The notes beneath the pieces are model-generated. The model saw only the letters and a list, made by a program, of their open reading frames with translations. It made no database searches and was not told the DNA's origin. Shown in pieces: positions 1-8,695 of a stretch of 64,000 nt of DNA. The DNA comes from Gemmiger sp. An120 (GTDB lineage: Bacteria; Bacillota; Clostridia; Oscillospirales; Ruminococcaceae), in contig NZ_NFLN01000004.1 of NCBI RefSeq assembly GCF_002160955.1, positions 174,567-238,566 on the forward strand, written 5' to 3'. The translations under genes were made by a program, and so were the position numbers. Each line of letters opens with the position of its first letter. Position 1 is the first letter of the stretch.

Positions 1-726
1 TTTACCGATAGCCTGCTGGGACGCATCATGGATGTGGTGGAAGAGTGTGGACTGGGCGACAGCACCACACTGATCGCCGCCTCGGACCATGGAGACTATG
101 CTGGCGACTACGGCTTGGTAGAGAAATGGCCTAACGGCTGCGAAGATGTGCTGACCCATGTACCACTCATCATTCGCACCCCAGGCGGGAAGGCAGGCCA
201 TCGGGTATCGACCTGTACCGAGCTGTTCGACGTAATGCCCACGGTGCTGGAACTGGCCGGTATTCCCGTGCGGGAGCGCATCTTTGCCCGTTCGCTGGTG
301 CCGCAGCTATGGGGTGAAGTTGGTGATGCCAGCCGCACCGTATACTGCGAGGGCGGCTACGGTACCGGCGAGTCTCAGTGTTCAGAAGGGGTCGATAAGC
401 CGGAAACTATCTGGATGCAAGACCCCTCTAACATCTATTATCCCAAGTATCGCCAGCAGAAAGAGCATCCCGCCAGCGTGGATCGGGCAGTGATGGCCCG
501 GAACAGTCACTACAAGTTGGTGCGGCGGGCCAGCGGCGAGCATGAATTCTATGACTTGGTCGCCGACCCTGGGGAGCTTCATAACCTGTACGGCAACGAT
601 AGGTACACCAAAGTCTGCCGTCAAATGGAACAGCAGATGCTGGACTGGTATCTGCGTACCGCCGACACTGCTCCTATCCAGTCCGACGCCCGAATCACTG
701 AGGATATCTTAACACCGCCCCCTTGA
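1..726 (+). CDS. Sulfatase family hydrolase, C-terminal part (start outside window)
   Basis: The frame is open from base 1 and gives the last 241 residues of a sulfatase/alkaline-phosphatase superfamily enzyme, which cleaves sulfate (sometimes phosphate) esters. Seen directly: DHG at residues 29-31 followed by GDYGLVEKW, the usual segment around the metal site, then a VPLIIRTPG block, and near the C terminus YDLVADPGELHNL, the common sulfatase tail. The CxPxR/CxAxR active-site motif that is converted to formylglycine would lie before the window, so catalytic competence, signal peptide and substrate cannot be judged. It is the only gene before the molybdenum block and runs towards it. No clear terminator follows. 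Confidence 0.88.
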   Translation, partial: FTDSLLGRIMDVVEECGLGDSTTLIAASDHGDYAGDYGLVEKWPNGCEDVLTHVPLIIRTPGGKAGHRVSTCTELFDVMPTVLELAGIPVRERIFARSLVPQLWGEVGDASRTVYCEGGYGTGESQCSEGVDKPETIWMQDPSNIYYPKYRQQKEHPASVDRAVMARNSHYKLVRRASGEHEFYDLVADPGELHNLYGNDRYTKVCRQMEQQMLDWYLRTADTAPIQSDARITEDILTPPP

Positions 727-1221
727 AATCAAACGGAGAATGGGTAAAGCCTTGCACTGTCACTGTTTACCCGAAATATCCAGGCAGAATGCACCAACGC
801 AGACAATGTGGTTGGGTTTAGATTATCAATGTCTTACTCGCCACCTCTTCTATTCATTATGAAACTCTCTGAAAATATGTTTCATTGACATTAAAACGTA
901 TTCCTCGATAGTTCCAACCATTCTTTGGAACGATATCTCGCATTTAGCCGTCTTTCCAGGTTCAAAAGGGCCCAAACGCAGGCGCTATGCACAAATTTTA
1001 TCTCGCAAATTTTATGTTTTGACGAAGCTATTTTGTGGCGATTTCGAGTTGTTTTATCGATTATTGTTGCAGGATATGCCTATCCCACCAGCCTGTTTCA
1101 GGGCTTATTCATTACGCATTCATTATGAAGCGCAACAAGGGCCCCTTTTCAGGTGGTTTCCCCCACCCGGAAAGAGGCCCTGTTATTGTACTGGTATGCC
1201 CGCAAACCCGCATAAACAAAG
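727..1221. other. Intergenic region without recognisable gene
   Basis: About 500 bases between the sulfatase stop and the tRNA terminator. Short open frames exist on the plus strand but none has a ribosome binding site or a recognisable motif. A GC-rich stretch at about 1137-1186 can fold imperfectly (AGGGCC pairing with GGCCCT) and may end the sulfatase transcript, but it has no clear T-run. The first 300 bases are AT-rich. Confidence 0.5.
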
Positions 1222-1254
1222 AAAAATCCCTCGACCTTTCGGTCGAGGGATTTT
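1222..1254 (-). terminator. Intrinsic terminator of tRNA-Pro
   Basis: Perfect inverted repeat AAAATCCCTCGACC / GGTCGAGGGATTTT around a 4-base loop, starting at the last base of the tRNA on the minus strand and ending in a T-run on that strand. Confidence 0.85.
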
Positions 1255-1330
1255 GGTCCGAGTGGCGAGAGTCGAACTCACGGCCTCTTGAACCCCATTC
1301 AAGCGCGCTACCAAACTGCGCTACACCCGG
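1254..1330 (-). tRNA. tRNA-Pro (anticodon GGG)
   Basis: 77-nt cloverleaf on the minus strand. The acceptor stem CCGGGTG pairs with CACTCGG (one G-T pair), followed by discriminator A and an encoded CCA. The anticodon arm CTTGA-ATGGGGT-TCAAG gives a 7-base loop with anticodon GGG, reading CCC proline codons. The T-arm carries GTTCGAC. It has its own promoter upstream and a terminator directly after the CCA, so it is an independent unit downstream of modC. Confidence 0.95.
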
Positions 1331-1354
1331 ACGTCACTCTTGGCGACAGGTAAT

Positions 1355-1383
1355 ATTATATCGTGCCGGGTGGGTTTTGTCAA
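1355..1383 (-). promoter_or_regulatory. Promoter of tRNA-Pro
   Basis: On the minus strand a perfect -35 TTGACA (1378-1383) and a perfect -10 TATAAT (1355-1360) are separated by 17 bases, and the -10 lies about 25 bases before the tRNA 5' end. Confidence 0.9.
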
Positions 1384-1436
1384 CACTTTTTTCGATCTTT
1401 TTTAAATAATTTTTTGAGGCCTTTTTCGGGCCGGAT

Positions 1437-2489
1437 TTACCGGTAAAGAAGCAGCACGTTGGCGGGGGCGATGCCGAATTCTTCGGGGAATTGGGCGGGG
1501 CGGCGATCCTTGGGGACGCGCCACCAGAGCGGGGCGGCGTCCGGCGCCTGATCGCGCCAGCGGAACTCCACGATCCACTCAAAGGGTTCCTCCATTTCCC
1601 GCAGGTATTCCACGGGTGCCCGGTTCTGGGCGGTGCGGGGATTGAAATAGTGGGCGCGGATACCCACCGCCCGGATGTTCTCGCCCACCGGCTGGGCGGT
1701 TTGCAGGCGCAAACCCCAGGCGGGCACCTCCACCTCGTACTCGCCCACCTTACGGGCGGCGGCAATATTCTTGCAGCCGGTCAGGCTGGCGGCGCAGATA
1801 CTGCCCGGATCGGCAAACAGCTGCTTGGTCTCCTTGAGGGCCAGCAGACTGCCCTCCTCCAGCACCGCGATGCGGCGGCACAAATGATAGGCTTCGTCCC
1901 GGCTGTGGGTGACCAGCAGCACCGTATGGCCGAACTCCGCCAGCACCTGCCGCAGCTGCAGCTGCAGCTTGTCCCGCAGGTGGCTGTCCAGGGCACTGAA
2001 CGGCTCGTCCAGCATGAGCAGGCGCGGCTTGTTGACCAGGATACGCCCCAGCGCCACCCGCTGGGCCTGCCCGCCGGACAGCTGGTGGGGACGGTGGTTT
2101 TCCAGCCCTTCCAGCTGCAGCATGGCCATCACCCGGCGCAGCTCCTGCTCGCGCACGGTTTTGTCCTTTTCCCGGTGCAGGCCGCACAGGATGTTCTGCC
2201 GCACAGTCATGTTGGGGAACAAAGCATAGTTCTGGAACAGGTATCCCACCTGCCGCTTCTGGGGCGGCAGGTCGATGTGCCGCTCCGAGTCAAACAGGGT
2301 CACCCCGTCCAGCACAATCCGGCCGCTGTCCGGTGTTTCGATGCCGGCGATGCATTTAAGGGTATAGCTTTTGCCGCAGCCGGATGCCCCCAGCAGACCC
2401 AGCACCTCCGGGCCGTCGGTGCGGGTCTCAAAGGTCACGTCCAGGGTGAACGCGCCCAGCTTTTTATGAATCTGTACCTGCAGGCTCAT
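1437..2489 (-). CDS. modC: Molybdate ABC transporter ATPase ModC
   Basis: 350-residue ATPase that powers molybdate import with ModB and ModA. Visible motifs: Walker A GASGCGKS near residues 34-41, Q-loop in LFQNYALFP, signature LSGGQAQRVALGR, Walker B LLMLDEP followed by SALD, and the switch histidine in VTHSRDEA. About 110 residues follow the ATPase core where ModC normally has a molybdate-binding TOBE domain; here that part is weakly conserved. The start overlaps the modB stop by 4 bases (ATGA), so the two are translationally coupled. It is the last gene of the 16-kb molybdenum block. A weak GGCC-N7-GGCC hairpin with an AT-rich tail follows at about 1415-1435. Confidence 0.93.
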   Translation of the reverse strand: MSLQVQIHKKLGAFTLDVTFETRTDGPEVLGLLGASGCGKSYTLKCIAGIETPDSGRIVLDGVTLFDSERHIDLPPQKRQVGYLFQNYALFPNMTVRQNILCGLHREKDKTVREQELRRVMAMLQLEGLENHRPHQLSGGQAQRVALGRILVNKPRLLMLDEPFSALDSHLRDKLQLQLRQVLAEFGHTVLLVTHSRDEAYHLCRRIAVLEEGSLLALKETKQLFADPGSICAASLTGCKNIAAARKVGEYEVEVPAWGLRLQTAQPVGENIRAVGIRAHYFNPRTAQNRAPVEYLREMEEPFEWIVEFRWRDQAPDAAPLWWRVPKDRRPAQFPEEFGIAPANVLLLYR

Positions 2490-3154
2490 CGTTTCACCGC
2501 CTTTTTCTGCCGGTCCTCCAGCAGGTTTACTACCAGCAGCACCACCGCGCTGATCCCCAGGTTCACCAGCACCCAGCGGAACGCACCCACCTCATCGTTG
2601 GTGCGCCAGAGCTGGTACACGGTGGTGGAGATAGTGGCGGTTTTGCCGGGGGTGTAGCCGATCAGCATACTAGTGGCGCCGTACTCCCCCAGCGCCCGTG
2701 CAAAGGCCAGCACCGCCCCCGCCAGAATACCCTGGCGGCAGGCCGGCATGCGGACCCGCCAGAAAATCCAGGTATTGGACAGGCCCAGCGTCTGGCCGGA
2801 ATAGGCCAGATTCATATCAAAGCTTTCAAACGCGCCGCGGGCGGTGCGGTACATCAGCGGGAACGCTACCACCACCGACGCCAGAATGCCCCCGTACCAG
2901 GTCATGACAAACTTGATGCCGAACTGGGCCAGAAACTCGCCCAGCGGCCGCTTGACACCGAAGATCAGCAGCAGAAAATAGCCGCAGACGGTGGGCGGCA
3001 GCACCATGGGCAGGGTGAGCACCACATCCAGCACCCCTTTGATCGCCCGGGGCAGCCGGGCCGCGTAGTAGGCGCAGAAAATACCGCTGAAGAACACCAC
3101 CACGCTGCTGATCGCCGCAATGCGCAGTGAGTTCCAGAGAGGATACCAATCCAT
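2486..3154 (-). CDS. modB: Molybdate ABC transporter permease ModB
   Basis: 222-residue inner-membrane permease of the molybdate importer, the normal length for ModB. About five hydrophobic segments are visible, beginning with SVVVFFSGIFCAYYAARL. The EAA-type cytoplasmic loop that contacts ModC is the stretch around QTLGLSNTWIFWRVRMP. A segment LTLPMVLPPTVCGYFLLLIFG is typical of ModB. The order ModA-ModB-ModC with 4-base overlap to modC supports the assignment. A tungstate transporter (TupB) is possible in principle, but the surrounding cofactor genes favour molybdate. Confidence 0.92.
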   Translation of the reverse strand: MDWYPLWNSLRIAAISSVVVFFSGIFCAYYAARLPRAIKGVLDVVLTLPMVLPPTVCGYFLLLIFGVKRPLGEFLAQFGIKFVMTWYGGILASVVVAFPLMYRTARGAFESFDMNLAYSGQTLGLSNTWIFWRVRMPACRQGILAGAVLAFARALGEYGATSMLIGYTPGKTATISTTVYQLWRTNDEVGAFRWVLVNLGISAVVLLVVNLLEDRQKKAVKR

Positions 3155-3245
3155 ATTGCAGATTCCTTTTGAACCGATGGCGCACCGGCGGGGCTACAGA
3201 CACCGCCGGTGCGTACTGCACGGTTTATTGTATGGGTTTATGCGG

Positions 3246-4148
3246 TCACGCCACGGGCGAGAAGCCCACCGTCTCAAACACGGCCATGGCCTCGTCGGTG
3301 GTCAGGTAGTCCAGGAACGCCTGGGCGGCGTCGTGGTTCGGGGCGTTCTTGAGCACGGCGGCGGGATAGATCACCTGGCCGCACATCTCCTCAGTGGCGC
3401 TGTCCACCACCTTCAGTTCGGCGCTGAACGCGTCGGTGCAGTAGATCACGCCGCAGTCCACGCTGCCTTCCTTGACCTGGGTGGTGACCTCCTTGACGTT
3501 GGAGCCGTAGGTGATCAGGCCCTCATTGGCCAGGGCGGTCTCGTCCAGGCCGTAGCAGGCCAGGATCTTCTGGGTGTACTGGCCCACCGGCACATCGCTG
3601 TTGCCCATGCAGAACAGCACGTCCCCGGCCTGGAAGGCTTCGGCCAGGTCGTCAAAGCTCTCGATGCCCTTCGGGTTATCGTCCGGCACGCAGAGGGTGA
3701 CCTTGTTTTCCAGCAGGTTCAGCCGGGTGGCACTATCCACAAAGTCCAGGCCGTCGGTGTTGACCGAAGGGTCGGCCTCTATGTCCAGCTGGTTCATCTG
3801 GGTCTGACCGGCCGAGATGAACAGGTCACAGTCCGCGCCTTCCTCGATCTGGGTCTTGAGGGTGCCGGAGGAATCAAAGTTGTAGGTGATGGTCACGCCG
3901 GGATGGGCGTCCTCGTAGATGGTCTTAATCTCGTTCAGGGTCTCGGTCATGGAGGCCGCGGCAAAGACGATGATCTCCCCCTCCGGTTCCTGCTCGTCGG
4001 GCGTGGAAGCCGCCGGGGACGGCGCGCTGCTTTCCGGTGCGCTGCTTTCGGGCACAGAGGAAGAGCTGCCGCCCGTACTGCCGCAGGCGGTGAGGGACGC
4101 TGCCAGCACACCGGCCAGCAGCAGCGCAAGAAGTTTCGTGTGTTTCAT
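3246..4148 (-). CDS. modA: Molybdate-binding lipoprotein ModA
   Basis: 300-residue extracytoplasmic binding protein that captures molybdate for ModBC. A lipoprotein signal peptide ends in LTAC with the lipidated cysteine at about residue 22, followed by a long Ser/Gly/Pro/Glu-rich linker (to about residue 55) that would tether the domain outside the membrane. The mature domain starts IIVFAAASMTETLNEI, the hallmark ModA opening whose serines bind the oxyanion, and continues with FDSSGTLKTQIEEGADCDLFIS. Ninety-one bases separate it from modB. It follows an inverted repeat that resembles a ModE operator, so it may head its own molybdate-controlled transcript. Confidence 0.94.
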   Translation of the reverse strand: MKHTKLLALLLAGVLAASLTACGSTGGSSSSVPESSAPESSAPSPAASTPDEQEPEGEIIVFAAASMTETLNEIKTIYEDAHPGVTITYNFDSSGTLKTQIEEGADCDLFISAGQTQMNQLDIEADPSVNTDGLDFVDSATRLNLLENKVTLCVPDDNPKGIESFDDLAEAFQAGDVLFCMGNSDVPVGQYTQKILACYGLDETALANEGLITYGSNVKEVTTQVKEGSVDCGVIYCTDAFSAELKVVDSATEEMCGQVIYPAAVLKNAPNHDAAQAFLDYLTTDEAMAVFETVGFSPVA

Positions 4149-4186
4149 GGTTTACTCCTTTTCCCCGTGTTACGGGGCAGTATATT

Positions 4187-4214
4187 TTATAAACGTGGAT
4201 TTACACGCTTATAA
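4187..4214. promoter_or_regulatory. 28-bp inverted repeat before modA, candidate ModE-type operator
   Basis: Arms TTATAAACGTG (4187-4197) and CACGCTTATAA (4204-4214) match at 10 of 11 positions around a 6-base spacer. The layout, AT-rich outer ends and a short fixed spacer, resembles known ModE sites. It sits between the MOSC-MogA stop and the modA start, and a ModE-like DNA-binding domain is encoded 5.6 kb away at 9795-10718. Binding is inferred. Confidence 0.55.
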
Positions 4215-4231
4215 CCATGGAGAAAAAAGAA

Positions 4232-5167
4232 TCAATGGCGGGCGCAGTCGCCCACTTCGCCGCGCAGCAGGCCCATGGCGTGGGGGATGGTGTCCATAAA
4301 CACATCCATGCACTCCATGCAGGCCTTGGGGCTGCCGGGCAGGTTGATGATCAGGGTCTTGCCCCGGATGGCCGACGCGGCGCGGGACAGCATAGCACGA
4401 GGGGTGATGGCCAGCGACGCGGCCCGCATCGCCTCCGCGATGCCCGGCGCGGTGCGATCGGCCACCGTCAGGGTGGCTTCCGGCGTGATATCCCGGGGAC
4501 TGAATCCGGTACCGCCGGTGGTGAGGATCAGGTCCAGCTTGCGCTGGTCGGCCAGGCGGATCAGCTGGGTGCGCAGCGGCGCGGCTTCGTCCGCCAGCAG
4601 CAGCTGTTCCACCACCTCGTAACCGGCCTCCTGCAGCCGTTTGGCGATGGCAGGGCCGCTCTCGTCCACCCGTTCGCCCCGCGCGCCCTTGTCGCTCAGG
4701 GTAATGACTGCCGCCTGCCAGGGACGGGGCGCGGTGCGCGGTTCCAGGGTCATCTCGTCCCCTACCTTGATCTCGCCGGGCACCAGGACACGGGCAAACA
4801 CGCCCTCCCGGGGCATGATGCACTCGCCCATCTTTTTGTAGATCTCGCAGTGGCTGTGGCACTCCTTGCCGATCTGGGTCATTTCCAGCAGCACGCCGCC
4901 GCACCGCAGCAGGGTGCCCACCGGCAGGCTGCGGAAGTCGATGCCTTCCACCACCAGGTTTTCCCCGAACGCGCCGGGCTTTACGTCCGCGCCCCGGGCG
5001 TTGAACGCCTCGATCTTATCCGCCGACAGCAGGCTGACCTGCCGGTGCCAGTTGCCGCCGTGGGCGTCCCCCACCACGCCCCAGTCCACCGTGAACCGGG
5101 CCGCGGGCACCGGCTGTTTCTGGGTGCCCCGGGCGGGGCTGGTGCAAATCGCAATGACCTTTCCCAT
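4232..5167 (-). CDS. MOSC domain - MogA/MoaB (molybdopterin adenylyltransferase) fusion
   Basis: 311 residues with two domains. Residues 1-145 form a MOSC domain, a sulfur-carrier fold found in Moco sulfurases, with the conserved block C-x-PREGVFARVL and a nearby HSHC pair. Residues about 152-311 form a MogA/MoaB-type domain that adenylates molybdopterin before metal insertion, with TLSDKGARGERVDESG, the binding motif TTGGTGFSPRD, and LPGSPKA. This fusion is known in anaerobes and couples late cofactor assembly with sulfur handling. It begins 5 bases after the moaA stop, so the two are co-transcribed. The MOSC domain's substrate cannot be read from the sequence. Confidence 0.9.
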   Translation of the reverse strand: MGKVIAICTSPARGTQKQPVPAARFTVDWGVVGDAHGGNWHRQVSLLSADKIEAFNARGADVKPGAFGENLVVEGIDFRSLPVGTLLRCGGVLLEMTQIGKECHSHCEIYKKMGECIMPREGVFARVLVPGEIKVGDEMTLEPRTAPRPWQAAVITLSDKGARGERVDESGPAIAKRLQEAGYEVVEQLLLADEAAPLRTQLIRLADQRKLDLILTTGGTGFSPRDITPEATLTVADRTAPGIAEAMRAASLAITPRAMLSRAASAIRGKTLIINLPGSPKACMECMDVFMDTIPHAMGLLRGEVGDCARH

Positions 5168-5172
5168 TTGTG

Positions 5173-6141
5173 TTATCCTCCGATCTCACTCATCTTTTTT
5201 TGTTCGGTGATGGCCGCCGCGTCGTCAAAGCAATGGGCGCGGGGCTTGTTCCAGATCGCCTGTTGCAGCGCTTCGGTCAGGGTGTCCAGATCGTTTTTCC
5301 CGCCGCGCAGCAGCGCCCGCAGGTCGGTGCCCTCCCCGTAGCACAGGCAGGGTTTGAGCAGGCCGGTGCTGGTCAGCCGCACCCGGTTACAGCGCTCGCA
5401 GAATTTATGGCTGACCGCGTCGATCAGGCCGATGCGGCCGGTAAGCCCCCCGGAAGCGTAGTAGTGGGCCGGGCCGTTGCCCCGGATCTCCTCCACCGGA
5501 TGCAGGTCGGGCCAGCGTTCTTTCAGGATGTGAAGAACGGCCTCCCGGTCCGGCCCGGGGGTGCGGGCCCCCTCCCCGATGGGCATGACCTCGATGAACC
5601 GCACGTCCACCGGGCGATCCTGGGCAAAGCGGGCCAGTGTCAGCACACGGCCCTCGCAGCCGGGCAGCAGCACGCAGTTCAGCTTGGTTTTGAGCCCGGC
5701 GGCCAGGCTGGCCTCCAGCCCTTCCAGCACGCGGGCGTACTGGTCAAAGCCGGTGATGGCGGTGAAGTCCGCCGGGTCGGCGGCGTCCAGGCTGATGTTC
5801 ACCCCGTCCAGGCCCAGCGCCGCCAGCCGGGGCGCCAGCGGGGCCAGCAGCACCCCGTTGGTGGTGAGGGTGACCTGCTCCACCCCGGGCAGGGATTTCA
5901 GCCGGGCGATAAACTCAGTACAGCCCCGGCGCACCAGCGGTTCCCCGCCGGTGACCTTGAACCGGGTGATTCCCAGCCGCACCGCCGCGGCAGCCACCTG
6001 CAGGAACTCCTCGTAGGTGAGCAAATTCTCATGCCGTTCCAGGCCTACCCCGTCCGGCATACAGTAGCGGCAGCGCAGGTTGCACCGGTCGGTGATGGAA
6101 AAACGTATGTAGTCAATGCCGCGTCCGAACCGGTCTTTCAT
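5173..6141 (-). CDS. moaA: GTP 3',8-cyclase MoaA
   Basis: 322-residue radical SAM enzyme that, with MoaC, converts GTP to cyclic pyranopterin monophosphate, the first committed step of molybdenum cofactor synthesis. The SAM cluster cysteines lie in CNLRCRYC (residues 20-27). A second, GTP-binding cluster is visible near the C terminus as CERC and a third cysteine 13 residues later in LLKPCLCYG. The last two residues are the Gly-Gly tail needed for catalysis in MoaA. The length is typical. The start overlaps the moaC stop by 4 bases. Confidence 0.96.
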   Translation of the reverse strand: MKDRFGRGIDYIRFSITDRCNLRCRYCMPDGVGLERHENLLTYEEFLQVAAAAVRLGITRFKVTGGEPLVRRGCTEFIARLKSLPGVEQVTLTTNGVLLAPLAPRLAALGLDGVNISLDAADPADFTAITGFDQYARVLEGLEASLAAGLKTKLNCVLLPGCEGRVLTLARFAQDRPVDVRFIEVMPIGEGARTPGPDREAVLHILKERWPDLHPVEEIRGNGPAHYYASGGLTGRIGLIDAVSHKFCERCNRVRLTSTGLLKPCLCYGEGTDLRALLRGGKNDLDTLTEALQQAIWNKPRAHCFDDAAAITEQKKMSEIGG

Positions 6142-6623
6142 GCCTTGTCCTCAAAGCGGAAATCCCCGCTTTTGCCCCCGTGTTTTTCGATCAGGTGAAT
6201 ATCCGACAGCACCATCCGCTTGTCCACCGCCTTGCACATGTCGTAGACGGTGAGCAGCGCCGCCGACACGCCGGTGAGCGCTTCCATCTCCACGCCGGTT
6301 TTGCCGTCGCAGCTGACGGTGCAGCGGGCCAGGATGGCGTTCTGTTCCGACAGCAGGGTGAACTCCACCCCGCTTTTGGTCAGGTTGAGCAGATGGCACA
6401 GGGGGATGATCTCGGAGGTGCGCTTGGTGGCCATGATGCCGGCCACCTGGGCCACACCCAGCACGTCCCCTTTCTTGGCGCGGCCCTCGGCCACCATGGC
6501 AAAGCATTCCGGGCTCATGGTGATGGTGCCCTCGGCCACTGCGGTGCGGTGGGTGATCTCCTTTCCGCTTACGTCCACCATGCGGGCGTTGCCCGCCGGG
6601 TCGATATGGGTAAATTCGCTCAT
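6138..6623 (-). CDS. moaC: Cyclic pyranopterin monophosphate synthase MoaC
   Basis: 161 residues, the usual MoaC size. It completes the conversion begun by MoaA to cPMP. Visible family blocks are [18 protein letters not shown] at the N terminus, the [28 protein letters not shown] region (the histidine-containing active-site segment is around PLCH), and [28 protein letters not shown]. It starts 4 bases after the MoeA-like gene and overlaps moaA, placing it in the middle of the cofactor operon. MPT synthase (moaD/moaE), needed for the next step, is not in the window. Confidence 0.96.
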   Translation of the reverse strand: MSEFTHIDPAGNARMVDVSGKEITHRTAVAEGTITMSPECFAMVAEGRAKKGDVLGVAQVAGIMATKRTSEIIPLCHLLNLTKSGVEFTLLSEQNAILARCTVSCDGKTGVEMEALTGVSAALLTVYDMCKAVDKRMVLSDIHLIEKHGGKSGDFRFEDKA

Positions 6624-6627
6624 GGGT

Positions 6628-7653
6628 TTACACTCCTTTGCCGAAGCCGCAGTTGGGGAAATGACATTCCGGGCAGTTCAGGCACAGGCCGCCGTTGCCC
6701 AGGCCCGCCAGCCACTGGGTGGTGACCGGCACATCCGCCAGCAGGCGGGGCAGCGCCAGATCAAAGACGGTGCGCTTGGCGTACATGACACAGCCGGGCA
6801 GGCCGCAGACCGGGCGTCCGTCCTCGTTATACGCAACCAGGAACATCGCACCCGGCAGAACAGGCGCGCCGTAGCTGACCACCTTGGCCCCGGCGTTGCG
6901 GATGGCCAGCGGGGTGCGGTCGTCCGGGTCAACGCTCATACCGCCGGTGCAGAGGACCATCTCACAGCCCGCGTCCAGCATACGGCGGATGGCGGCGGTG
7001 ATGGCCTCGCTGTCGTCCCCCAGCACCTCATGGGCCACCATTTCGCAGCCGTATTCGGCCAGCTTCTGCTGGATGACCGGGGTAAACTTGTCGGTAATGC
7101 GGCCGTAGAACACCTCGTTGCCGGTGGTGACCACGCCGTATTTCTTGGGTTTCAGCGGGGCCAGCTGCAGCAGCGGCTCGCTGCCGGCGGCCTGTTTGGC
7201 CCGCTCCATTTTTTCCTTTTCGATCACCAGCGGGATCACCCGGGTGCCGCAGAGCTTATCGCCCTTTTTCACCACAAAGCCGCTGGGACGGGTGGCGATC
7301 ATCATTTCGCCCAGGCTGTTCACCGCCCGCAGCCGGTCGATGTCCGCCAGGAACAGGCCGTCGCAGTCGGCGATCAGCTCGATCTTACCCTCCTTGGGTT
7401 CGGTGGCGTGCATGTTCGGGCCCTGGCACAGGTCCCGCAGGATCTCCGCCGCCTCGTTTTCATGCAGCTTGGTTTCGTCGTTTTCCCACACATACAGATG
7501 GTCCTTGCCCACGCTCAGCAGCACGGGGATGTCCTCCGGCTGCACGATGTGCCCCTTGCGGAACACCGCGTCCTTGGTCACCCCGGGGATGATCTGGGTA
7601 ATGTCGTGGCAGAGCACCTGCCCCACCGCGTCCTCTGTGCGGATCAGTTTCAT
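6628..7653 (-). CDS. MoeA-like molybdopterin-binding protein with C-terminal Cys motif
   Basis: 341 residues related to the short MoeA-like/MoCF-binding proteins encoded beside molybdenum hydroxylases. The N-terminal 170 residues contain [11 protein letters not shown] and the central domain holds [13 protein letters not shown] and [13 protein letters not shown], a variant of the MoeA TGG.S.G..D motif. It is shorter than true MoeA (about 400 residues) and lacks its full C-terminal domain; instead the last 20 residues have four cysteines (C-x2-C-x2-C-x4-C). It probably helps metal insertion or cofactor hand-over for the enzyme encoded upstream in this operon. A bona fide MoeA role is possible but less likely. 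Confidence 0.8.
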   Translation of the reverse strand: MKLIRTEDAVGQVLCHDITQIIPGVTKDAVFRKGHIVQPEDIPVLLSVGKDHLYVWENDETKLHENEAAEILRDLCQGPNMHATEPKEGKIELIADCDGLFLADIDRLRAVNSLGEMMIATRPSGFVVKKGDKLCGTRVIPLVIEKEKMERAKQAAGSEPLLQLAPLKPKKYGVVTTGNEVFYGRITDKFTPVIQQKLAEYGCEMVAHEVLGDDSEAITAAIRRMLDAGCEMVLCTGGMSVDPDDRTPLAIRNAGAKVVSYGAPVLPGAMFLVAYNEDGRPVCGLPGCVMYAKRTVFDLALPRLLADVPVTTQWLAGLGNGGLCLNCPECHFPNCGFGKGV

Positions 7654-7708
7654 GGTCGTTTCCTCCTTGTATCGGTACAGCGCGGCTCCCCGCGCCGGAC
7701 TGGCTTGG

Positions 7709-8674
7709 TTATTCCGCGGCGCGCCGCGCGGCCCGGACCTGGATCATCTGGGCCAGGATGCTCACGGCGATCTCCTCGGGGGTCTCGGCCCCGATGGACA
7801 GGCCGATGGGGGTGGTGATGCGGGCGATATCCGGATCGGTAAAGCCCTCTTCCCGCAAACGCTGGGCCGATGCGGCGGCTTTGCGGGCACTGCCGATCAC
7901 CCCGATGTAGCAGGCGGGGGTGCGCAGCATCTGCCGCACCACCTCATGGTCGTGCCGGTGGCCGTGGGTCATGACGCAGACGTAATCGTCGGGGGTGATG
8001 CGGGCGCAGACCTCTTCCAGGCGTTCCAGGTCTGCCTGCCGCACCTCGGCCGCGGTGGGGAAGGCCTCCGGCCGGGCATACTCCGCCCGGTCGTCCAGCA
8101 CATGGCAGGAAAAGCCCACCCCCGCCAGGCCGGGGGCCAGCGCCTGGGCCACATGTCCCGCGCCGAAGATATACACCGTGTCCTGCGCGGTCAGACATTC
8201 CAGATACCGGTAGCCGCCCTCGGGGGTATCGGTGAACCGTCCGCCGCCGCAGATCCGCCGGCCGCCTTCCAGCTCCCGGGCCGTGCACAGGCGTGCCTTG
8301 CCCTGACCGGTCTTGTCCTGCTCCAGCAGCAGCCAGAGCAGCGGCCCCTCAGGGCTTTGCTCCAGCACAGCCCCGGGCAGGTACTGGAACCAGACCGTGA
8401 CGTCGCCGCCGCAGACCATGCCCAGATCCCCCGCCCCCTGAGGGCGCAGTTCAAACCGTTCCACCGCGCAGCGGCCCGCCGCCAGCAGTTCCCGGGCGCG
8501 GGCTTCGCAGCTGTATTCCAGCTGCCCGCCGCCGATGGTGCCCCAGGCACGGCCGGTTTCGGTCACCAGCATTTTGGCCCCGGACGCGCCGGGGGTGGAA
8601 CCGTCCCGCTCCACCGCCAGCACCAGCATCACGTCCTGCCCGGCCAGTTTATTCAGTTGTTCCTGCCATTCCAT
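7709..8674 (-). CDS. XdhC family molybdenum hydroxylase maturation factor
   Basis: 321-residue XdhC/CoxI-type protein, which binds the molybdenum cofactor, supports its sulfuration and inserts it into xanthine-dehydrogenase-like enzymes. The N-terminal domain begins with VERDGSTPGASGAKMLV, the typical XdhC opening with Ser-Thr/Pro-Gly. The C-terminal half is a Rossmann domain, YIFGAGHVAQALAPGL, followed by IGVIGSARKA and TPIGLSIGAETPEEIAVS, all standard for the family. Its place between the MoeA-like gene and the phosphatase/HD gene in an operon with all three hydroxylase subunits supports a dedicated maturation role. Confidence 0.92.
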   Translation of the reverse strand: MEWQEQLNKLAGQDVMLVLAVERDGSTPGASGAKMLVTETGRAWGTIGGGQLEYSCEARARELLAAGRCAVERFELRPQGAGDLGMVCGGDVTVWFQYLPGAVLEQSPEGPLLWLLLEQDKTGQGKARLCTARELEGGRRICGGGRFTDTPEGGYRYLECLTAQDTVYIFGAGHVAQALAPGLAGVGFSCHVLDDRAEYARPEAFPTAAEVRQADLERLEEVCARITPDDYVCVMTHGHRHDHEVVRQMLRTPACYIGVIGSARKAAASAQRLREEGFTDPDIARITTPIGLSIGAETPEEIAVSILAQMIQVRAARRAAE

Positions 8675-8695
8675 CCGTATGTACCTCCCTTTTGG

